Shown here in pieces: positions 21,886-33,083 of a stretch of DNA of 64,000 nt. Under the pieces are notes generated by a model. That model saw nothing but the letters and a program-made list of their open reading frames with translations, ran no database searches and was not told the DNA's origin. The DNA comes from Neostapfia colusana (Eukaryota; Streptophyta; Magnoliopsida; Poales; Poaceae). Position 1 is the first letter of the stretch. Every line of letters begins with the position of its first letter. The translations under genes were made by a program, and so were the position numbers. The stretch is taken from positions 73,367,683 to 73,431,682 of the forward strand of contig JASWHV010000001.1 of NCBI GenBank assembly GCA_030760725.1, read 5' to 3'.

Positions 21886-23549
21886 CCTCCAGAGCTACGA
21901 CAAGGTACTAGGAACCTTCCTTCTTCTTCTTCGTCGGTAGAAATCGGCTGAACTCGGGTGAGCTCGGCTATACCGGGAGTTCCGTTCAGTGACCTAAAAC
22001 CGCCGCACTTTGGGCTCCCGTGGACAGCCCAGCCGGGAGGTTGTCACGCCCGAACTAAGGCGTCCCTGGACGCGTTCGGGACCGGTGCTGCTCACTCCCG
22101 AGCCACAGCCCGAGGGCTTGATCGCCGGCGATGAATTTCCAGTTTTCCCCTTTCTCGGTACAGACCGACCTTCGGGTGGGGTTCTGTCAAATTCACGCTC
22201 TAGGAAGGTGTAGAGAGTTTCAATCCGTTCCTACACAGACTAGACTTGGTAGCGCACAAGTTGCCTTCACAACCCTTAGCCTGAGAACCCCTGTATCGGG
22301 CGTATTTTGAAGCTTGCCGACGGCGGATCCTGCGGGAAGCATCGGGCGCACGGTGGGAGCTTACTTCGGACCTCCCCCGAGCTGCTTCGAACCCATGCCA
22401 AGGTTCCTGAGGGACCAATTATGCTTTCCATACGTTTGCTCGGTCGGTTGGAGTGCTAGGAAGATCGGCCGACACGACCGAAGTCTTTCCGAAGCCGCCG
22501 CTCGTCGACCATGTGCCGGCCGTTTTCATGACGAACTGAGCCCAGAATCATGTTCCTCAAGTGGACTTAGGCAGGGGCGTCCAGAATCATGAAGTTTGGA
22601 GCACCACAGAGGCTGCCGGCAAGCTCTCCGGCGAGGCATCGCGGCGGCCGAACGTGGGAGTCGGGAGGAAGACGAAGCCGAGTGGTCCACGTGTCAGAGG
22701 CTCGGATTTTAAATCCGGGATCAGTCTGCGGCTTGGATCCGGTGTGCTGGCCCGCAAAAACCCCATGAACCCTGGTGTGCCATCGCTTCAGCGCCCGACA
22801 TGTGTACCGTGGACCCACCGGCAGATTTGAACTTTTCCTGATTTTTCCGATTTCATTCAAACTTCAAATCCTCATAACATGGGCTAGGAAATTCCAAATC
22901 GAGTGAACCAAATTTTGTTGGATTAAGCTCTCTGAGTACTTTCCAGCAAATCAAGTTTCACTTCATCAAAAAACTTATTTCTCCAGAATTAATTCTTCAA
23001 GTTTAAAATGTTTGGAATTTTAACTGGAGAATCCTTTGGGGGAAAAGTCTGAATTTTTTTTCTGGGATGTTCACCAATATATCCCTGAACAACCATAAAA
23101 ATGTCAGATCCATTTGAGCTCATTTGATCCACCTAATGCTGTGATTAATGAAACAGTTCCAGAGAAAATAGAAAATGTCCAGAAACATTTTCACAATTTC
23201 TCTGAAATTGTTTAGCTCATATCTTTAGCTAGGAACCTTCAAATTAAGTGAGAACAACTCCATTAGAACCCTCTAAAAATCTAGTTTTCATAAAGGCATA
23301 GCTTGCTCCATGAAAATCCCTAGAACACCCTAAAGCTCCAATTATGGTCAAGTACCTAATTATTTGTGGAGAGCTCAAATGAGCTTTGATGCAACTAAAA
23401 CTTGACCAAGTCTCTGTTTAGGTTGTATCCAAACCACAGTAAAAATTTCAGAGTCATTGAGTTTGTCTAATGGGACTTACAACCTTCACAAGTTTAATTC
23501 CAATCAAATGCATTCAAATGAATACATGTACTTGTATCTCATGATGTAG

Positions 23550-23627
23550 CTAAGGTCGAGGAGGAACCGGAAGTCTTAGACTTCATTACTCCAAAACAGC
23601 AGCTAGCCTACGACCAAGAGCAGAAAG
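23550..23627 (+). other. Candidate internal exon of the LTR-embedded split ORF (family F, copy F1)
   Basis: It follows 'catgatgtag' and has phase-1 ends. It encodes an acidic peptide (KVEEEPEVLDF, then QQLAYDQEQK). F3 has the same exon at 60652-60732 (minus strand), exactly 3 nt longer and still open. The GC donor GGCAAG seen in F3 is GACAAG here. Confidence 0.45.
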
Positions 23628-24677
23628 ACAAGCTCCGGTTTGCATCGACTTTTTACAAATTTTTATTGTTTTGGGCACTTACTTGAGTATCATTATTTTT
23701 TTCATCGGAGTCTTGTTTGAAAACCCAATTGCATAGGCAAGAAAACCAGAGATGGGATTAGGATGGAAAACCCTGATTAGCTACTGCAATGCTAGAATAG
23801 TGTAGGATTTAGTACAAGTCGAGTAGTTGGAACTACTCGCGAGCATAGGCTAGAGGCACTCGACTCAGGTAGAGATAGCAAATGAAACACATGGCAACAA
23901 AAATGAGACCGAGCGGAGAGTAAGGGCAACAGGACTTTGGGGCCTGGATGCTATAGCTCCGCTTGTGTCGATTGAGGACCGAGCCGTGTGCGGGTCTATT
24001 GAATAAGCTAGAACAGTACCGAAGACCTACCGGCTATATGGGAACCGGGAAACTGATGTAACTCGGCTAGCTGGGTATTGAGGCATTGCCCGTCGTTCAG
24101 AGGGTAGGTTGAGAGCTTGAGGTGTAAATCGGCTGGCGGCACTGAGATGCGCGTGCAGAGACCTCTTGCTCGGGATGATGGGAGCGGTTCAATATTTGGC
24201 TGACTGGTGAAAGGTGGTTGCGTACGGCATCCGTGATGGTTTCTGTAGGCAACATCGAGTACGGGCGTACGTGACAGGTTATTCGGGTAACCCTGCAGGT
24301 TTAAATCGATTATAATCGCCGTCCCTCACGGTCAGTGAGTACCACTTGTTCACTGTACCGTGACGTAGAAAGAACAGGCTAGACACATGCTAAAAGTTTG
24401 CTGATTTGAAAGACATACCTTGCTTGTTAATGGCTTGTTGTAGTTTAGAGCTAACTAAAGTTTTTTTCAACTTTGGGCAAAGTACATGAGAGAAATGTGT
24501 TCTTATTTGATTGCGGCTCTCTCATGTGCCTTAGCGTAAGGTTCTCCACAACCTGCTGCTAAAACTTGAAAGTAAGGTTCCAATAATTAGGCGAGTCATT
24601 TGCAAATTGTTTTATCTAATGTACCTATCACCCCTCATGTAAAAGTTCCATGTTTAGGAGAGGCGGGTCAGTCTTGC

Positions 24678-24693
24678 TGAGCCTTCGTGCTCA
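24678..24693 (+). other. Conserved LTR hairpin, family F version
   Basis: TGAGC, loop CTTCGT, GCTCA, 25 nt before the candidate acceptor. F2 and F3 have it at 26928-26943 and 59581-59596. Confidence 0.6.
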
Positions 24694-24718
24694 CTGCTTG
24701 TGTTTCAAGATTTTGCAG

Positions 24719-24807
24719 AGTTCTATGAGGAAGGGACTCCCGAGGAGGAGACGGAACCCCAAGAGGGGAACCCCGTCGAGTGGGAGTCGTGCACGCCGCC
24801 GTGTTAG
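24719..24807 (+). other. Candidate terminal exon of the LTR-embedded split ORF (family F, copy F1)
   Basis: After 'gattttgcag' it encodes, in phase 1, EFYEEGTPEEETEPQEG, then NPVEWESCTPPC and TAG. F2 keeps it open (26821-26902, truncated), while F3 has a premature TAG. It is 29 residues, strongly acidic, and not similar to any family I recognise. Confidence 0.5.
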
Positions 24808-25036
24808 TGTGTGTGCGTGCTAGCGGGGACACGTTCACTGGCTGAACGTGAACTCGATGCGTAGTCTACGCCCGTGAGGGTAGACTGAACATATTTTGTT
24901 GTACAAATGTTCATAAACCTCTTTATGTAATAAAACTTTGCTTCCCTTTGTACCTTTAATGTGTGTTATCCGGTGCTGTGCAACGCAGCACCCCTCAGCG
25001 TGATCCTAGCTCGACAAGACCGTTAGAGTCGTGTCA

Positions 25037-25441
25037 ATCTATCCCTGTACACACTATATACCACAATCTTGGGTTAAGACATATAAGGTGCATTTTCATG
25101 TTTTGTCTGCACATTGAATAGTCATTGCCATCAAAGTAAGGTGCTTTCCCTAGGGGAATTGATAAGTAATGACTATTGTTAGAATTCAAACGCTCATAAT
25201 CAAAAGGATATCGGGAGTAGTCTGTGTGACTACCCCCTTTCTTCTTCTTTTCGTCATCGGTGTTCTTCTTCCCTTTTGGGGAGATTGCCTTCTTCCGTTG
25301 AAGAGCCTTGAGTTGGAGCACCTACTCATCATTGTCCTCACTATCTTGAATGGCGTCGAGTAACTTCTTTAGATTTTGAGTCCTTTCATCATTACTCTTT
25401 TGATCGTCGATCTTCTTGTGTACATCATTGATGTCCGACAT
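25037..25441 (-). pseudogene. gag: Element G gag, N-terminal fragment
   Basis: It starts at 25441 (MSDINDVHKKIDDQ) and has an in-frame TAG at 25322-25324. It continues through PFDYERLNSNN and LSIPLGKAPYFDGNDY, the conserved N-terminus of grass SIRE-type copia gag (compare E around 57750-57600). It ends where F1 begins. It is useful mainly to place G in the lineage. Confidence 0.85.
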
Positions 25442-25478
25442 CGTCTCTTCGAGCGGTGAGTCTCTTTTCAAGAGTTTG

Positions 25479-25490
25479 GCTCTGATACCA
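25479..25490 (-). promoter_or_regulatory. Primer binding site of element G (tRNA-iMet)
   Basis: On the minus strand it reads TGGTATCAGAGC, 6 nt inside the LTR end. Confidence 0.85.
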
Positions 25491-25496
25491 ATTTAA

Positions 25497-26820
25497 TGTA
25501 GCCTAGAGGGGGGGTGAATAGGCTTTTCAATGCTTTGTTAATCCCTGAAACACTTAGTAGGTTTATCAAATACAGGGAAATCGGACTAGTCCGGTAGAGT
25601 GCGGACTAGTCCGTTTTCTACTCAGAGAAAAATCGGACTAGTCCGGTACTGTGTGGACTAGTCCGGTATTCGTGGACTAGAAAATTAAGATTGATCAATA
25701 TGTTCACTTGTAGTACTCTATGCAGCAGAAATTAATTTGATGCTTAGATGTATTGCAAAAGTGAAATAATATATGAAAGAGATCAACTTTGGTTTCAATG
25801 CTTCAATGTAAATTTCACAAGATTAATTAAACACTAAAATATGATGAACAATAAATGAACAAGAGTAGGAGACAAGTGTTTATCCTGAGGTTCGATTCCA
25901 CGAAGGAAATCTACGTCCCTGTTGAGGAGTCCACTAAGGACCGGGTCTTCACCAACCCTACCCTCGTCGAATCGCCACGGAGGCCGATTCTCTTCCACTA
26001 ATCACAAAGGGCAAATAAATCGTTGAAGGGGCCTTCTCACAAGTTGAGGGCTCCCCAAGTGTTACAATAAATGAACACAACCAAACACACTCAAAAGATG
26101 AACAATTAACGAACAAGAGTGTGCGAGAGATCAAACCCAAGAGCTCAAGATGTGTAGAACAAGCCTCTCCTTTGATCAATTGCTAATCCCCAAAGATTTT
26201 ATCCTTTTTGGGTTAGAATGTGTGGAGGGATGTGAATTTTGGGCTCTTGGGATGTGTGATGGCGCAGGGGGTCGAAGTGTTATATTGGTATGGCCGTACG
26301 CCACTTTTTATAGTAGGGTTTCCAATGGTTACGTTAGGGTTTGCAGTATCCGTACTAGTCCGTGGTTGACTCCGGACTAGTCTGGTGTGCGGTGTGTGAA
26401 AAACCCTAAGTGTTGTGAGATACCGGACTAGTCCGTAGTAGTGCGGACTAGTCCGATGTCTACTCAGAGATATATCGGACTAGTCCGGTCTATATCGGAC
26501 TAGTCCGTTTTGTGGTCAGAAAGAGAATCGGACTAGTCCGGTTGATATCGGACTAGTCCGCACATGCTGATTTTGAGCAGTTTGTCTGATTTCATTCACA
26601 TGAGCTCTTGGGGTGTGTTTCTTCAACACACTCTACTATATGTAATCTAATCTTTTCAGCTCCTGAGCTCTTATCAATTTGGATCCTCTTTCTCCTTTCT
26701 TTTTGCGCTTTGTTCCTAATTTCTTTAAGAACCTGCGCTCATCTCAACAATTTTATTAGGGTCTCATTTGTTTGTCATAAATCAACCAAAACCCACAAGG
26801 GATGCCTAGATGCACTTTCA
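25497..26820 (-). repeat. 5' LTR of element G (1,324 bp)
   Basis: Minus-strand ends are TGAAAGTGCATC and CTCTAGGCTACA. The TATA box CTATAAAAAG (minus) lies at about 26303-26313. Exact palindromes CGGACTAGTCCG lie upstream of it (26420-26565), with three exact copies and one near-exact copy near the 3' end (25580-25665). Confidence 0.88.
26345..26565. repeat. Cluster of CGGACTAGTCCG palindromes in U3 of element G
   Basis: Six exact copies of the self-complementary 12-mer (near 26423, 26441, 26474, 26491, 26527 and 26547) and two one- or two-mismatch copies lie directly upstream of the TATA box on the minus strand. Confidence 0.85.
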
Positions 26821-27686
26821 GGCGGCGTGCACAACTCCCATTTGAAGGGGTTGCCCTCTTGTGGTTCCGTCACCTCCTCGGGAGTCTCCTCCTCATAAGA
26901 CTCTGCAAAAGCTTCAAACACAAGCAGTGAGCACGATGGCTCAGCAAGACTTTCCTATACATGAAACTTCTACATGCTGAATTACACTTTAGATGGAAAT
27001 GTAAGTTGCAAAGGACACGCCTAAATAGTTGAACCTTACTTTCAAGTTTTAGCAGCAAGTTGTAGAGAACCTTACGCTAACGCACATATGAGAGCCGCAA
27101 TCAAACAAGAAACGCATTTCTCTCATGTGCTTTGACCAAGGTTGAAAAGAACTTTAATTTGCTTTAAACTACAACAAGTCATTAACAATCAAGGTATAGC
27201 TTTCAATCAACTTTTACATGACCCTAGCCTGTTCTTTCTACGTCACGGTACAGTGAACAAGTGGTACTCACTGACCGCGAGGGACGGCAATTATAATCGA
27301 TTTACACCTGCATGGTTACCTGAATAACCCGTCACGTACGCCCGTACTCGACGTTGCCTACAGCAACCATCATGGACGTTGTATGCAACTACCTTTCATC
27401 TGTCAGCCAAATGTTGCACCGGTCCTATTGTCCCGAGCAAGAGGTCTCTGCGTGCACATCCGTAGTGCCGCCAGCCGATTTACACCTCAAGCTCTCAACC
27501 TACCCTCTGGACAACAAGCAATGCCTCAACACCTAGCTACCCGAATTACATCGGTTTCCCGGTTCCCATATATCAGGTAGATCTTCGGTACTGTGCTATC
27601 TTGTTCAACAGGCCCGCACACGGCTCGGTCCTCAATCGACACTAGAGAAGCTACGGCACCCGGGCCCCAAAGTCTTGCTGCCCTTA
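26821..27686 (-). repeat. F-family LTR, copy F2 (internal segment)
   Basis: It is colinear with F3 59472-60342 in the same orientation. It is bounded by G on the left and E on the right, both of which inserted into it. It contains the hairpin (26928-26943) and a truncated open terminal exon (26902-26821, minus) encoding ESYEEETPEEVTEPQEG. With F1 23930-24795 it forms an inverted repeat with a 2.0 kb spacer. Confidence 0.86.
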
Positions 27687-28365
27687 TGAAAGTTGCCTAG
27701 AGGGGGGTGAATAGGCTAAACTACCTGAAATGACTTAATTAAACAAGATTAGAACACAGGGGCCGGACTAGTCTGGCTCAGGGGCAGACTAGTCCGGTCA
27801 GCCTGCTGGAAAAACCTAAAAACTTGAATTTTATGGGTTTTTCTTTAGATTTTAGTTTCACAAAATGCAGATAAACTATCTAGCAATCTAATATGACAAG
27901 TTTGACAAGATATATCAGTGAATTGCAAGATTGTAACGAGGAATACTATAAGAGCGAAATGATCAAAATGAACCCTAAGCAATTTTAATGATCAATGAAA
28001 TGTAAATGCAAAAGTGACACGAAGATTTTTGCCCGAGGTTCGATTCCACTCAGAAATATAGGTCCCCGTTGAGGAGTCCACAAAGGACCGGGTTTAACAA
28101 CCCTTTCCTCACCAAGTCGCCACTAAGGCCAACCCGGTTCTTCCACTATCTAAAGGGTGAACTTACAAGAATTTGGGGCTGCTCACAATCTGAGGCTCCC
28201 ACTTGAACACGTCCACAAAACTTCATTAATCTCACAAGCCTCATATCACAAAGACTGACACCAAGTGCACGAGATTACTTCAAGAGCCAAAAACACAAAG
28301 TTCTTCCTTCTCCTCTCCTCACACACCCAAATCTACACAAGAATTGGTTCTTGAGGGTGAGTAGG
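27687..28365 (-). repeat. 3' LTR of element E, distal part
   Basis: It matches 57980-58645 and starts TGAAAGTTGCCTAGAGG on the plus strand. It stops at the GTAGG duplication flanking element C. Confidence 0.92.
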
Positions 28366-31300
28366 TGTAAAGGTCCCAAAATATGCATGCAAAAAAAGTC
28401 TTGTTTGCACAAAGTTAGTTTCACATGTATGGAAAATGGGACTTGTTAAAAACTTTTTCCACATGTGATAATACACATGAGAGCTTTCTTCACACAAGTT
28501 CAAATATTTATTTAAGGACTTGGAACGCAAGTGGGATCTAAAACCAAGTTGGGAAGTTTCCCATAAGTGTGAGGAAGCCAAAGTCAGATTTTGAGAACAA
28601 ATTGTTCCATTCAAAAATGCAAATGAGAGTAACACAAGGGTTCTCAAACTGTTGTATTAAAAACCTCATTTGCAGCAGCCAAATCAAAGATCAGAGTTCA
28701 TATTTGAATTCCTTAGGTCCAACTTAGGGGGTAGACAAAGTCTCATGAATTTTTGAAGTTGTTTTCTATCCATTTTTCCAAATGGACTTAAATTTGCAAA
28801 GAATTAAAATACACATTTGAATTTGGATGAAATTTGCCCAACTCTCCAAATGCAACTCAATTTGCAACTTCAAACATTTGGATGGATTAATTGCCAAACT
28901 GTGGAGATATTTGAGAGCTGTTGAGAGGGGATAAGGGGGAAAGTGGGACCCACTCGTCATATGCCCAAAAGATCTTCAGTCTTTAGTCTGCAGTACTCGG
29001 TCTTCAGTTTTCCACTCGAAGCAACCGAGGCTCTCCCGGGCGACACCGAGCTCTCCCGGTCGACACCGAGAAGCCCCGAGCCACCACCTGCTTCACTGGT
29101 TGGCGCCTGGCGAGCTGCTTCCTTCTTCTTGTCACCTCGGCCGAGTCCCCTTTTCCACAACCACGAGGAACCCGCTCTGTTTCTTCTCCCCCCGCGCCCT
29201 GAACAGAGCCACCGCCGCCACACTCATTTGATCGGCAGCCGGCTCTGGTGATCACGAACCGAGGCCAGTGAGTAGCAAAACGGCACCAGGGCCTTACCCT
29301 CGTCCTCCACGATGCGCCACCGACTGAGCTCGGCCCTCCTACCCCGGGGACACCGCGTCCGTGCGGCGGCCGAACAAGGACCGATTAGGAGGCGTCCGTG
29401 GACAGCTCAACCTGGTGAGTGTCACGACCAAGTACCGGCACCCCTGGACGCGCCAAGGCACAGTGCTGCTCTCCTCCAAGCTCAGACCATGCCATGCACT
29501 GCCGGTAGAGAATTTGGAAAAGTTGCTCCGGCGTACTCAATTCGACCTTCTGGCACGGTAATCCCGAATTCCGCCTCAATTCTCAATCTTTGTTCATCAA
29601 AGTTTGCACGAAGGGCCCAAAGTGGTAGGCGATCCTTTGCTCTTCACGGTTCTAGCCTGAAACTGCACCTAGATCGAGTATTTCGTGGTTTTCTACAGGC
29701 AACCGAACCGGGGCACCGCGGTCGCACGGTGAAAGCATGTTTGCCATCGTTCCAGAACGTTTTTGAGGCTAGGTCGAGCTCCCCATCATTCACTGGTGCT
29801 GTAGCACCGTTTTACCGAGCTTTTAGCGCACTAGGATGGCCGGCCGACGTCGCCGATGATGCGTCGAGCTACCACATCACCGCTAGCTACCGTAGAGGCT
29901 TCACCGGCTCGGGAAAACCTCACCATCATGCTCAGCGTGGCAGTTTAGGCCCTGGCGGCGAGCAGGAGCTCGGGCAGAGGCCGGGAGACCGGTTTCCGGC
30001 AATCTCCGGCAAGGGCGGCGGCACGGGCACGCGGGCGCGGGAACAGCCCAGGTGGAAGAAGGGCACCGGGTCCCAGCAGTCAGTGAGGGAAAAGATTTAA
30101 AGCCCGATTCTCTGTGGCTATTTGATCCGGTGTGACTGCGTGGCTGGAACTGTGTAGCCTGTGTGGTTTTGTCTCAGAGGGTGACACGTGGCCTGGGCCC
30201 AGCAGCAGGCATTTGAACTTTTATCTGTTTTCAGAATTCAGTTGAAAGTTTAAATAGCCACAACTTGGTGTAGGAATGTCCAAAAATTGTCAAACAAATT
30301 TTGTTGGATTCCTCTCAGAGAGTACTATGCAGAGGTACAGCCCAATAATTATGAAAATCCCTGGTTTTGGCTCATTAATTCATAGAAGGAAAATATTATG
30401 GGAATTATTCCAGGAGTTCTATGTATTGGAAAATCCCCAAATTTGGGAAGGAGATTCTTCCAAAAATACTTGAACTCCAGTAAAGTTTTCAGAAGCGTTG
30501 GACCTCATTTGCTTGGCCAAATGTGGCGTTAATTTCTTATGCCTCTGAAAATTGGAAAATAGAACAGAATTCAAATTCAGATTTCCCCCAAACTTTAGAA
30601 CCTCATACCTTCTACTAGGAAGCTCCAAATTTAATGATTCAAATTGGGTTGGATTCATCTTGAATAGCTCTGTCCAAATACACAACCAAATTTGTATGAA
30701 ACTCATTAATTAATTCTGGAAAATTCTTTAAAGATTTTCAGCAAAAGAGTTTTAGAGGGAGTTTCGTTCATCCAAAAATCCTCAAACTTTGCCAGCATAT
30801 TCTTTATGGTATTAATGAACACCTGTAAAAGTTTCAGCTCATTTGGAGTTGATTTCATCAGGGCAATTCAGGATTTAAGTTGCTGTGTTCAATTGGATAC
30901 AGAAACAATTTCAGGGAATTTCCAGAGCTTGGAAATTCATTTCTGAGAGATTATTAGCTCCAAAAATCCTAGGAAAATTCATGCAATCTATATGAACTAT
31001 AATTGAAATTGTAGTTCACTAAGTGTGGCATGAGCGTGAATGTTATCTCAGAATTAATTCTTCTATGCTTAATTGATTAGAAAATTATTCTGAACAAACC
31101 ACTTCAGGAAAAGTGCTAATTTTTGGTCCAGAGGGTTTTCTTGTGACAAGAAACTCACATGAAAATTCTCAGCTCAATTGGAGCTTTGGATCACCCCGGT
31201 TCTGTTTAACCTCTTAAGGTGATCAATATAGAAGAGGGAAAAAACATTTAGCACTTGATCATGTTACTTAGACCCAAACCCAAACCACTAGCACCAGTGT

Positions 31301-33067
31301 CATTTTAAATTCTTAAACAAAGTTCCAGTTTTTGAAAACTTGTTATTAGAACTTGTAGCAAAGTCTTTACAATTAAACAATTGTGCATATGCATTACGTG
31401 TAGCAGCTACGTGAAGGACTTGAAGTCATTGGAGTAGAGATCAAAGGAGGGAGGCAAGAGATCAATTCAAGTGGTCTTCACTAACTGAGTTATATATATA
31501 AGTCCTCTGCAAAACAAAGGCAAGCCCCGGTTTGCATCAAAACTTACAAGTTTTTATTTGTATTCACTTTATACGTCTAGCATTTTATTTATTGCATTAA
31601 GTCTAGGTGGTATGACACTCCAAATGCATGACCCAGAAAACCATGGAGTTTAAATGTAGAATAGGTTATCATTGGATTATAACTGCTGATCTCAAGTCAA
31701 CAAAAGTGGATTAAAAGAAGCAAAACTCGAGTGGGCAGTTTCCTACTCGTGAACCGGGATTTAAGGCCGGGATCAATCGGAAGAGTTGGGAATTGATCCT
31801 CATAGTTGGGAATGGAGACCGGGCAGTGGATGGAAGGATCAAGGACGTAGTCCTGTGAACCTAGTCTATGTCTGAGTCGATTAAGGCCCGTTCTTGTGTG
31901 TGGCCCGTTGGACATGTTTGAGTTGTGTACCGGATGCATACTGGCTATATGGGACCCAGGAAACCGATGTAACATGTTAACCTGGGTGTCGAGGCATATC
32001 TCACCGTCTGATGCCGATGCTGAAAGGATAGAGAAGTCGGCTCTACGAGGGTTTGTCGTAGAGAGACTAAATCCCAGTCGGTGAGACCGGTTCGACATTT
32101 GGGTGTCGTGTGAAAGGTTGCGACGTACGACGTCAGTGACGGTTGCTGTGTGCAACGTCGAGTTCGGGCGTACGTGTCGTATCAGCCGGGTGTTTTTGAT
32201 TGCAATCACCGTCGCTCACGGAATGGACCGAGCATACTTGTTCTCCGCGTCGTGAAGTAGTAATAAACTGGGAAACATTTAACATGCTTCGTGGGTAATC
32301 CTCATAATGGAGATGAGGAACGATCAACACTTCACTAAATTTAATTTCCACCTTGGGCTAGTAGCGTCGATGCAAAGCGTTTCATGTTTGATTGTGGAGT
32401 CTCGACGTTGATGGCGAAAGGTTTGTATGAGTCTAGAATAGCTCACTAAAGTTACTTTCACCTCGGGCAAGCGACATCGAGATAAAGCGTTTCTTGTATG
32501 ATTGTGGAGTCTCGATGTAAATTGCGTGAGGGCTATAAAAGCTGCTTAAAACTGAAAGTAAGGACTCTCTTTTAGCTCAAGTTCATCCTTTGTGCAAACT
32601 TCTGTAATTAGACCTCCATTTTCATCATGTAGAATTTCATGACTAGGGTGACGGTTCAGTCTTGCTGAGCTTCGTGCTGACATATACTGCATAAGTTGTT
32701 TTGCAGGTAATAACAGTACGCTGATATGTACGGGTGTCCAATGAGACTCGGAGCTCTCCGAGTGGCGAACTCATTGCAACCCCTGCCGCTGCTATTGTGA
32801 TAGTGCTGCTAGCGAGAAGGGCCCGTGGGCTGGACACCTTCTCTGTTGCTTAGCATAGGTATGAGACGTGAGTTGTAATAGTCTTCCGCTGTAGAATATT
32901 TTGAGAAGTATTTGTAAAATTTACACTTTGTAAGCTTCCGCTTGATTTATGTAATATGATGCTTTATTATGTGTGCTGTTGGGTGCCGCATCGCACGGCA
33001 CCACCCAGTGCGATTCCCGGGAGAGGTGCCCCGTCCCCGTGAGTGATCGGGACGAAAGGCCCTCACA
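28366..33067 (+). repeat. 5' LTR of element C
   Basis: It pairs with the split 3' LTR. A TATA-like TATTAAAAA occurs near 28652 (TATAAAAAA at 36878 in the 3' LTR). A 262-residue open frame at 29312-30100 is not kept in the 3' LTR and is not called. The hairpin TGAGC/TTCGT/GCTgA (32666-32680) precedes an acceptor-like 'gttttgcag' at 32706, as in family F. I find no convincing internal exon here. Confidence 0.92.
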
Positions 33068-33070
33068 GCA

Positions 33071-33083
33071 TGGTATGAGAGAC
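33071..33083 (+). promoter_or_regulatory. Decayed primer binding site of element C
   Basis: TGGTATGAGAGAC matches the tRNA-iMet site TGGTATCAGAGCC at 10 of 13 positions, 3 nt after the LTR. Confidence 0.65.

Larger units (their letters stand above)
21886..25036 (+). repeat. F-family gypsy-type LTR, copy F1 (5' end cut off by element A)
   Basis: It is colinear with the reverse complement of 59239-62390 in solo LTR F3. It ends TCGTGTCA at 25036, as F3 does. The first 870 bp or so lie left of element A, outside the window. Contents: CpG-rich start (21886-22830), A/T-rich middle, candidate exons 23550-23627 and 24719-24807, hairpin 24678-24693, AATAAA 24929-24934. A block near 22010-22110 resembles C LTR 29395-29470, so C and F are related families. 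No F internal region is in the window. Confidence 0.88.
25037..26820 (-). mobile_element. Element G: partial SIRE/Maximus-type Ty1/copia element
   Basis: On the minus strand it reads LTR (26820-25497), primer site and the start of gag. It is cut at 25036/25037 by the end of F1. The rest presumably lies left of the window beyond F1 and A. It inserted into F-family LTR F2, whose sequence resumes at 26821. It is related to but distinct from element E. Confidence 0.83.

Noticed and set aside
22010..22213. Possible first coding exon shared by F and C LTRs (PWTR.G.VLL similarity, 29361-29561)
   Set aside because: The similarity is explained by nucleotide homology of related LTRs. F3 has stops in this frame and no clear phase-1 donor was found, so exon 1 of the split ORF stays unresolved.
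25590..26580. CRISPR-like or satellite array from the spaced CGGACTAGTCCG copies
   Set aside because: Spacing is irregular, the repeat is only 12 bp, and the copies lie within a retrotransposon LTR of a plant.
29312..30100. 262-residue open frame in the C 5' LTR
   Set aside because: The matching 3' LTR copy (44510-45300) lacks the start codon and is frameshifted. The region is GC-rich LTR leader. Open frames there are likely by composition alone.
32666..32760. C-family version of the LTR split ORF
   Set aside because: The hairpin and an acceptor-like AG are present, but no upstream exon with open phase-1 reading and a GC donor could be found. Only the hairpin is claimed for C.
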